Assembly: GCA_027604665.1 (NCBI GenBank)
Contig: JADGIZ010000424.1
Location: forward strand, 1-13,895
Length of the DNA: 13,895 nt
Origin: Polyrhizophydium stewartii
Taxonomy: Eukaryota; Chytridiomycota; Chytridiomycetes; Rhizophydiales
Direction of reading: 5' to 3'
Shown: in pieces, positions 1 to 7,200 of the stretch
How the letters are laid out: every line of letters begins with the position of its first letter
Numbering within the stretch: position 1 is the stretch's first letter
Translations under genes and position numbers: made by a program
The notes under the pieces: generated by a model
What the model was told of the DNA's origin: nothing
Database searches by the model: none
The model's input: the letters and a program-made list of their open reading frames with translations, nothing else

Positions 1-107
1 AGAACAACAGCCAAACCACCAAGGAGCCCGAGCCCCAGAAACATCAGAACAACGGCACCATGAAGCAGAGCAGTGCCGCAAACAAGAACAAGCGCAGTGC
101 CGACTGA
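1..107 (+). CDS. C-terminal tail of an upstream gene (5' end outside window)
   Basis: An open frame runs from base 3 to a TGA at 105-107 and encodes 34 residues rich in Asn, Gln, Lys and Ser, ending in KNKRSAD. I chose this frame because about 85 percent of its third codon positions are G or C, as in the confirmed genes here. The overlapping frame starting at base 2, open to 205, has mostly A at third positions and looks non-coding. The tail looks like a disordered basic C-terminus and cannot be assigned to a family. The gene runs in the same direction as TAF10, whose start codon lies 267 bp downstream. Moderate confidence only, because so little of the gene is present. Confidence 0.5.
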   Translation, partial: NNSQTTKEPEPQKHQNNGTMKQSSAANKNKRSAD

Positions 108-374
108 GTCGTCTCGACTTGATCCGCTCTGCTGCAAGCGGATGCAACCGCCATCTCCATATCATGTCCACAGCCCATTCTGTGCCTCAGCAATTGCTGA
201 AATGAACCAAGTATTGCGATTCAAAACCGCCGTTATCGTGCCAATTTCTGCCAGACGCAAAGGACGACCTGTTCATCTCTCTGCGTTGACCTAACTGCCT
301 CGGGAAGCTGACCTGTTATAGAGCACCGGCCACCAAGATAACAGCTCAAGGCAGACTTTGAAACTCAGCCCAGA
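108..374 (+). promoter_or_regulatory. Intergenic region and 5' leader of TAF10
   Basis: These 267 bp lie between the upstream stop and the TAF10 start and are clearly less GC-rich than the flanking coding DNA. They contain a perfect 14-bp palindrome at 187-200, a CCAAT pentamer at 241-245, and at 307-321 the string GCTGACCTGTTATAG. That string matches the branch-plus-acceptor signature of the introns in this window. A 5'UTR intron ending at 321 is therefore possible, with GTATTG at 211 as one candidate donor. An in-frame TAA at 339-341 means the protein start stays at 375 either way. No clear TATA box was seen. Confidence 0.4.
187..200. promoter_or_regulatory. Perfect 14-bp palindrome upstream of TAF10
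   Basis: TCAGCAATTGCTGA is identical to its reverse complement. It consists of inverted TCAGCA/TGCTGA half-sites, the kind of layout bound by dimeric (for example bZIP) factors. It lies about 175 bp upstream of the TAF10 start codon. The binding role is inferred; only the symmetry is seen. Confidence 0.3.
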
Positions 375-1536
375 ATGCGCGATCACGACGACACGACCTG
401 CGAACTCGGCGGCGGGGGCACTGTGCAGGGCGTGGACGAGCGCGAGCAGCGCGTGCGGGGCTGCCTGGCCTCCCGCAGGGACGCGGGGAGCGTCTTCGCC
501 AACAGCCGCAACCGCCGCTCGGGCCGCCGCGGCAGCCGCGGAGGCGGCGGCGCCAACGCCCAAGGCGACGACGAGAGCGACGCCGACGAGGGCGACGACG
601 CCGGCCAGGACGCGGGAGAAGACGCAGAGGGCGGCGACGCAGAGGGCGAGGAAGACGACGAGGACGAGGTCGACGACGGCGAGGACGATGACGATGACGA
701 GTACCAAGTCGGTCGCCGGAGCCGAGGCGGAGCGTCTGGCCGCGGCGGCCCAGCCGACATGCAAGAGGATGGTGTGGCCGTTGGCGGCGGCGGCAGTGGC
801 GGACGCAGCACGGGTGCTGCTCGCGGACGAGCGAACAGCGGCGGGCGCCGTGGCAGCCGTGGCGCGCATTCGGCCAACGTCGCGAGCCAAGGTGGTGCCG
901 ACGAGGACGAGTACGATGACGAAGAGTACGACAACGAGGCGGACAACAATGGCCTGGACGAGGGCGAGGACGAGCACGGCGATGAGCAGGACGGCGGTGC
1001 CGCACAGCAGCCCCCGAACAAGCGCAAAAAGACCCGCCACGAGCTTGAGACGGAGCGCCGCGAGGAGGCCCTGGCCGAGCTGCTTCTGATGATGGACGAC
1101 TTTACCCCGATTGTGAGTTCTGTTCTGGCACGAAGCTGGTGCTCAAGAAGCACGGAGCTCGGCTGACTTCCCGTGCTTCTGCGCAGATCCCCGATGCCGT
1201 CACGGACTACCACCTTGCGCGCGCAGGCTTCCAGTCGGACGATATCCGTGTCAAGCGGCTGCTTGCCCTCGCAACCCAAAAGTTTATTGCGGACATCTCG
1301 ACCGATGCGATGCAGTATGCCAAGATTCGGCAACAGCTCTCCGTGAGCAAGGACCGTCGCACATCGGTCAAGGTGTGTGGTGGTAGATCGAGCGTGCCGG
1401 GCACCTGCGCCGTCGGCGCTGCTGCTGACCCATCGACGGCGCATAGGACAAGCGTACGGTGCTTACCATGGACGATCTGTCTGCAGCCATGGCCGAGCAG
1501 GGTGTCAATATCAAAAAGCCAGACTACTACGTATGA
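375..1536 (+). CDS. TAF10: Transcription initiation factor TFIID/SAGA subunit TAF10
   Basis: Spliced CDS join(375..1112,1187..1372,1447..1536), 337 residues; both introns are 74 nt and phase 0. TAF10 is a histone-fold subunit shared by TFIID and the SAGA coactivator in the nucleus, where it pairs with TAF3, TAF8 or SPT7-type partners. Residues about 237-337 are the conserved domain: DDFTPI joins [15 protein letters not shown] across intron 1, followed by an [20 protein letters not shown] helix. After intron 2 come [20 protein letters not shown] and the terminal YYV. The first 236 residues are a long low-complexity extension with Asp/Glu runs, Arg-Gly patches and a basic NKRKK cluster (215-219) that may be a nuclear localisation signal. 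The start is the first ATG after an in-frame TAA at 339 and has A at -3. The family call is firm; the exact length of the extension is less so. Confidence 0.95.
1113..1186 (+). other. TAF10 intron 1
   Basis: This 74-nt intron has GTGAGT at the donor, GCTGAC at 1162-1167 as the likely branch site and GCGCAG at the acceptor. Splicing joins ...DDFTPI to IPDAV..., restoring the TAF10 family motif TPxIPDAV, which is strong internal proof of both junctions. Confidence 0.92.
1373..1446 (+). other. TAF10 intron 2
   Basis: This 74-nt phase-0 intron has GTGTGT at the donor, a GCTGAC branch motif about 17 nt before the acceptor, and GCATAG at the 3' end. It falls in the linker just before the last TAF10 histone-fold helix. 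Without its removal the frame misses the conserved LTMDDL...KKPDYY ending. Confidence 0.9.
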
Positions 1537-1643
1537 CAGATCGTGCTCGGCGACAAGCGCGACGTGCTCATGCTCATGCGTGCCCCTCTGCCCAAAGCGC
1601 CGCTTTCTGGCAACTCTGAAAACAAGCAATCGATACTCCGAGT
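1537..1643. other. 107-bp convergent gap between TAF10 and the TMEM135-like gene
   Basis: The TAF10 stop (1534-1536) and the TMEM135-like stop (1646-1644, minus strand) face each other across 107 bp. I see no consensus AATAAA on either strand here. The two 3'UTRs probably overlap, so the transcripts may be complementary at their ends. Confidence 0.6.
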
Positions 1644-3966
1644 TTACTTTGAGGCGGGGCGGTGTGGCAGCGTTCCAAAGAAAGAGTTGAACAGCGGGCC
1701 GTAGAAGCCGTGCGCTGCGTGGGGATGCCAGTCGAGGATGAGAGTGAGGATAGCGGTCGAGGGCACAATGACGAGCATGTCCCCGTGCCTGAGAGCAGAT
1801 CAGTATCAGCACTCGCCGCGCAAGGCGATGCGAACCGCCAAAACTCACTTGAGGTTCTTGACCCAGCCGGCGCGCAGCATCCAGGCCCAGAGAGCCTGCA
1901 GAACCTGGGTTGTGCAGTACGTGTTGAGCTCCGGGATGCGCGAAATCTTTTCGATGAGCATCGCTGGAGACGCAAAGAGGCCTGCCAGGCCGTAGCTGAG
2001 GAAGTCGCGGTGGGCGGTCAGCAACCGAGCGCCAAGCCCTGCCGCAGGTGAACCGGGCGATTGCAAACGCACTTCATCTGGTACTCGCGGCCAAAGAGCC
2101 TGCGAAAGAAGCAGATTCCGTACGAGAACATAAACAAGAAACCCGAGATCGAGACGACGGACCGCAGCGTCGCGACCACAAACCGACGCAGAAGCGCAAT
2201 CAAGACTTTCCTCGTCGGCTCAATCTTGGCAACAGAATACGAAGCAGACACTGTAGATGACGACGAGGATGCAGAGCGCGATCTTGGAGGCACGCCGGGG
2301 TAGCCGACTGGCGACGGAATGGGCTGCGACATGGGCGAAATCGGAGTGGCAACGTCGTCTGAAAGCGACGCAGACGGCGCGATGCCCGTGACCAAGTCGT
2401 GCGGTTGAGCGGCAGCAAGGGCGGCGGCTCGCCTTGCCTTGGCTCGCTCGCGCCTCATGCGCTTGTTGCGCGCCTTGAGCAGCTTGAGGCCGTGCTTGGC
2501 CAGGCCCCAGACAAGCAACGCCTGGGGAGCCAGGTGCTCGTCAGATTGCTGCTCCTCCGCGCCACACCATAGATTCGGCTGAAGCGACTCACCACATTGA
2601 TGACCGAGTACACGCGCAGCAGCTTGGAAAAGGCGAGGTTGAAGACACGGAATCCAGCAGAAGCGCACCCGGCCTCGCCTGGATGCACGGCCGCGCAGCC
2701 CAGGAACTGGTGGCGCGCTCCCTCTGGGATGAGGCTCGGCAGGGTCTCGAGATACTTGGCGGCCTCGGCCAGCTCGGAATCCTCGGCGGCAGAGGAAATG
2801 GCCTTGGAGAGAAAGTCCTTGACGTGCGAGAGGGAGTTGGTCGAGGGCGGGATGTGCGCAAAGGGCAGCGACGCAGGTCTCTTGGCCATGTACTCGGTCA
2901 GGAGCGTGAGGCCGCGGGTGATGTCCTTGTTGTTGCGGCCGTATCTCTCGCGGTTGGATGAGATGGCGAGAACGGAGCGATAGTACGACTTGGGGAGGAC
3001 GTCGGGGTCCACGAATGCCCAGTAGCAGATGCAGTAGGCGTTGAAGAGCCACACGGCCTGAACGCCGCCGGCGTCGAGTGCCCGCCGAAGGGCGTTGGCC
3101 GCCACCGCCCCAGGCACCACGCGCACGACGGTGTGTCCGTTCACGTGCGCCGAGTGCAGAGCCGCTGAGCCCTGCCCGCCTGCGACGGCCGAGCGCCCGT
3201 CCACGGGAGCGGGCAGGACGCCTGAGCGGACCGCCGGCGAGGCGCCTGGGGCAGGTACCGGCTCCAGGGCCGCCGTCGCGGCGGGTGGGGCAGCGGCGAT
3301 CCGAGGCGTGTAGACCCACGCACGGACGCCAAAGTAAGCGGCCCGCACCAGGAGCATCAAGGCAAACTGCATGCGGCGGTCCGCAGAGGGGTCGAGCGCC
3401 AGGCACATGCCGGCCACAGCGCCCTTGATGGCCGACCACTGCGGCGAGCGCACCAGCCGCACGACGGCAGGGTTGGCGGCAAGCTTGTCGACGAGCGCGG
3501 TGGCGCCGCGGTGGCTGCGAGACGCCGCCTCCGCGGGAGACAGGATGCCGGCGGCCCTGGCGTCGGCGCGGGCCGAGATGCTGGCGGCGGCTAGCGACAG
3601 GCCGCGGAAGGCGCCCGAGGCGGCGGCGACGGCAGCCGCGAGTCGCAGGTCGTTGCGGTCAAACAGGATGCGCAGCCACGACTTGCCGCGGCGGGAGCGA
3701 GGCGACAGCAGCGTCAGGAGGACCTTGGTTGTCCACGCACTGGCGAATATGTGCAGCACGGTGCGCAGCGCCTGGGCTGGCGTTGAGGTCGCTGCGGCCG
3801 TCGTCAGTGCGTACGGCGGCGCGGCCAGAGGCCGCTGCGTGGCGTTGCTGGCCGTGGATCCGTGCGACGAGACCGCCTGCTTGGCGCTGCCGCCCGCTGC
3901 CGGCGCAGACACCGGCACAGGCGGCCCCAGAGCGTAGGCAGAGTGGGAGTGCGGCGCTCGGTCCAT
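1644..3966 (-). CDS. TMEM135-like multi-pass membrane protein
   Basis: CDS complement(join(1644..1788,1849..1995,2073..2521,2593..3966)), 704 residues, introns of 60, 77 and 71 nt. The family signature is clear: a [18 protein letters not shown] block at about 316-333, then C424-x3-HP-x4-C434 followed by an amphipathic [17 protein letters not shown] stretch. The C-terminal half has hydrophobic segments ([43 protein letters not shown]) and an [13 protein letters not shown] motif typical of TMEM135. Vertebrate TMEM135 acts at peroxisomes and mitochondria in lipid metabolism and organelle dynamics; the role here is inferred from family. A Ser/Pro-rich, probably cytosolic loop follows the first hydrophobic cluster. 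The start at 3966 is the ATG nearest the conserved region; the frame is open further upstream, but that part would overlap exon 1 of the divergent gene. The N-terminal 80 residues are poorly constrained, so the start is less certain than the family. Confidence 0.85.
1789..2592 (-). other. Three introns of the TMEM135-like gene
   Basis: In transcript order the introns are 2592-2522 (GTGAGT...CCCCAG, phase 0, branch TCTGACG), 2072-1996 (GTGCGT...CCTCAG, phase 2, branch TTGCTGACC) and 1848-1789 (GTGAGT...TCTCAG, phase 2, branch GTGCTGATA). Each removal restores TMEM135-type sequence across the junction: [24 protein letters not shown] and [11 protein letters not shown]. Confidence 0.85.
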
Positions 3967-4261
3967 CTGCTGGTGGCTCGTGCGAGACGCAACTGTGGGT
4001 GCGTGCAGGTCGAGCGAGCGAGACAGAGAGTCGGCACCACCGGGAGACGACGCCACGGGAAAGTGCAGAGGAGCGAGAAAGCGCCCAAGTTGGGGGGGGG
4101 GACAGCGTGGCGATGACAGGCTCGGAGACCGCCCAACGCCCCTGAGACGCAAGGGTCTCCAGAGTCGCGGATCCAGCGCGACTGCCCGCCGCCTGCCGGC
4201 CTGTGGGTCGCGGCGTCGCGGCGCCGCCGTCGGCCGCCCCTCGCGAGATTCGCACTCTCCC
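3967..4261. promoter_or_regulatory. Bidirectional promoter region
   Basis: These 295 bp separate the start codons of the TMEM135-like gene (minus) and the Rav1/DmX gene (plus). The plus strand is purine-rich over roughly 4008-4080, with repeated GAGCGAG/GAGAAAG strings, and includes a run of ten G at 4092-4101. No TATA box was seen. The plus-strand frame leading into 4262 is open back to about 3980 but has no ATG before 4262, so it is probably leader. The transcription start sites cannot be placed from sequence. Confidence 0.55.
4092..4101 (+). repeat. Poly(G)10 tract in the divergent promoter
   Basis: Ten consecutive G on the plus strand (C on the minus), about 130 bp upstream of the TMEM135-like start and 160 bp upstream of the Rav1/DmX start. 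Such tracts can exclude nucleosomes or form G-rich structures, and they are prone to length error in sequencing. It lies outside the coding sequence. Confidence 0.8.
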
Positions 4262-7200
4262 ATGATGCACCGCGAGCACCTGATCCTGCCGCGGCCTAAC
4301 TCGCCGCGCGGCAGTCCGCACGGCGACGACCCCGGCCGCGCGCCGGCCGCACAGGCGTCGTTTGGGTCCTGCACCGTCGGCGATAGCACCTTCATCGTGC
4401 GTGGGCCGCTCGGGGTGCCGTACTGGCTACGGCGCCACGAGAGCGCCGAGTCCGCGGGTGTCGCTGTGTTGTGCTGACCAGGCGGCTCGTGGCACCCGGC
4501 ACCGATGGTGGCTGGCCCTCCGGGCCCGCACGCCGCCGCCGCCGCACGCAACCGCGGCTTGAAACCAACGGGACGCCCGATGCACTTCCGGCCAACGTCT
4601 GGGGGGCAATCCGGCTCGCCAGGTCTATGCCAGCGGCAGCAGGGTGCTGGTTCTCACGGGCGACTTTGAGCTGCACCAGCAGTTCGAGCCCTTTGCCGAC
4701 GCCGCCCCGCTGACGGCGCTCGCCGTCGACAGCGACCGAGGATGGGTCAGTCTCCAGGCTGACTATGCATCCTGCTTTGCTGCCACGAGATGCTGAGCAA
4801 GCCGCCTCGTTGCTCAGATCGCCGCGGCATCGGGATCATCGGTCGCCTGCTTCGCCCCAGCATCGGGCGTCCCTGCAGAGGCAGACGCTGCTGTCGAGCC
4901 CATCTCGGTCTCTGCGCTGGCTGAGCCCGGTGCGCTCGAGGTTGAATGGCGATCGGCGGCCGTGGTGGCTCATCCAGATACTGTCACGAGCATTGCATGG
5001 GGATCGCGAGGTGCGTGAGCATCGCGGGCGTGCGGCTAAAGCGGCAGTGACGATCACTCACCGTCACTCGTAGGCGTCTTGCTCGTGTGCTCCAAGACTA
5101 TCGCCCTCTGGACACCGAGCCTCGCCCATCCAACACAGGTCTTTGAGTGCGAGCAGAGTGTCCATGTCATCGAGCCAGTGTCTGCGTCGCAGTTCTCGCC
5201 GGACGGCAGCCTTTTTCTCACCCTGGCTGCCGGAGACACCATGCCCAAGATCTGGTACTATCGGCACAGGGGCGTTGCTGCCGTCATTTCTCGTGAGGGA
5301 GCTGCTGCTTCTGTACCACAGACTGGCACAACGGGTTCTGGGAGTGTCGGATCGGAACCGTCGCAACAGATCCTCGACTTTGTGTATCTGTGCCACCGCC
5401 AGCCGGTGCTGTCGTTTGAGTGGCGCTGGTCTGACTCGCGGTCAGTTGGACGGGACCTCTCCAAGCTGCTGTGTCTCGATTTCGGCGCTGACACACAAGC
5501 CGTGCACAGCGATCCTAACCAGAACGCGCTGCTCACGGTCGCTGCGGACGGCATTTGCCGCATCTGGTCGCAGTTTCCTCGCACCTCCACTGGGTTTGTC
5601 GCCTTCCACATGGCGCTGGCCCTCGACCCGCTGGACTTGAAGATTCCGTCGTCGTTTTCGTCTCCGGCCATCAAGAGCGCTCCCGACCTCGAGTGCTCGG
5701 TATCATCCTGTCTCTCGGGCTGCGCGCATGGCGCATGTCCGGCTAGCGCCGACTCCGATACCTCACTAGCGCAACACCACGGCGCGTCCCGATCTCGTGC
5801 GGTCGTGCACTGGCTCACGGGGTCGGGTCTGGCGGCGACGCGCGCGCTGCGCACCGAGCGCGAGGCCAACTTCCTGCTCGGCCCGATCCGCAAGCCAGGA
5901 GAGATTGTGCGCACGCGCAGCAAGCGTCTGGCGGATACGCTACTCGACTACCCAGACATGCTGTTTTGCGTGCAGCCCAACGGAACGCTGGTTATCTGGG
6001 GCATCCAGGTATGTATGCTGACTTGGCCGATTATCTTGTTTGTTCCTTGCTGCTGGCTGACGCTCCCGCAGAACCTATCGAGCAAGCCCGTGAGGGTGCC
6101 AAAGCTCATTGTTGTGATGAAGACGGATCAGATCATCGGCGTCTCGGACTACGAATACTTCCAAGGACCGATGCAAATCATCTGCGACCGGTTCTCGCTC
6201 TGCAACTCGGGTGGGTCGATTAGACCCGGCAGCCTGCGCTTTGCGATCGACCCTGATCGACATCTCTGACGCCGAGATCTTTGGAAAATTATAGCAATTT
6301 ACTTTCCCGCCGAGCTGTACATTCTGGCGCAGCGCCAGTGTGATGGAGTGCTTTCGTGCTTCACGCTCAACCTCGACGACTTTTTCACCGGCGCCTGGAC
6401 GACTCCGCGGATGCGTCTGGCACACATGTGGTCGACCCATCAGCAGCCGATTGAGCATGTGGTTCGCCATCCGTGCCTGCCGCTCCTCGTTTCCACGGAT
6501 GCGGCTGGGCAGCGCGCGGTGCACCGCAGCTCACATTCGCGGGTAAGCTCACCGCATCAAACCCAGCGCCGCGCTTGCTGATGTTTCTTGTATAATGCAT
6601 GCAGCGCGGGACGCGTGCAGCCGCTGGCCTGCAGCTTGTCTCGACTTTGTGGAGGGAGCACGATGCTCAGACCCGTGGCGCAATGGCATGGGCACCGCAT
6701 GCGGCCGTCTTGTTCGCCGCATATGGCCGCGCAGGAACATCTGCCCATCAGATTATCGCGATTGCGGTGCGCGATACGCAGATACTGCACCTTGCCACGA
6801 TTGTGCTGCCAGAGGCGGCTCAAGTCGGCGCTCGATTCATCCACGCGCTCCATCAACCTGCTGTTGGGGAAGCACCTGCCGTCAGCTATATCCTTGCGGT
6901 CACCAACGACAACACGGTTCTGGTCTGGACCGCGGACGTCACTGGTGCGGAGCGCACTGGGAGTTCTCTTTGGCAGACAATCGCTTCTTGTTCTGACCAT
7001 ATATCGCTGCCCAGATACCACTGTCGGGAGCGTGGCGCTCATATCGCAGAGCATGCTCCCTGTTCTGCCTGGCCAAGAGATTGCGCAGCTTGCAGCACCG
7101 TCGGATCTGTTTGCGTGGCAGTCGCCGCTGTGCATGCCCTCAACGCACGTCTTCACGACACTCTCGACCACCGGCTCGGTTGCTCTGTGGCACTGCAGCG

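Noticed and set aside
291..1444. Long minus-strand open frames (up to 353 codons) opposite TAF10, and plus-strand frames overlapping it
   Set aside because: They consist of Arg, Ser, Pro, Ala or Leu/Val runs mirroring the acidic GC-rich TAF10 exon. TAF10 itself is proven by family sequence across two introns.
2522..3439. Minus-strand open frame upstream of TMEM135 exon 2 in the exon-2 frame
   Set aside because: It is a readthrough frame antisense to nothing conserved. The true coding in this stretch is in exon 1's frame, as shown by the [10 protein letters not shown] and C-x3-HP-x4-C motifs.
3967..4551. Upstream extension of the TMEM135-like frame to an ATG at 4551
   Set aside because: The added residues are low-complexity Arg/Pro/Ala, show no family similarity and overlap exon 1 of the divergent gene. 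The ATG at 3966 is preferred.
4482..4622. Frameshift in the G6 run (4601-4606), with coding sequence upstream in another frame reading LPANVWG
   Set aside because: Adding one G would also connect this frame to VYASGSRVLVL. But exon 1 spliced at 4397/4623 matches the DMXL N-terminus without any sequence change. Kept as the main alternative.
6211..6294. Apparent frameshift or premature TGA after residue LCNS in the Rav1/DmX gene
   Set aside because: Removing an 84-nt GT-AG intron with a TCTCTGACG branch motif restores the frame as LCNS-A-IYFPAELYILAQ.
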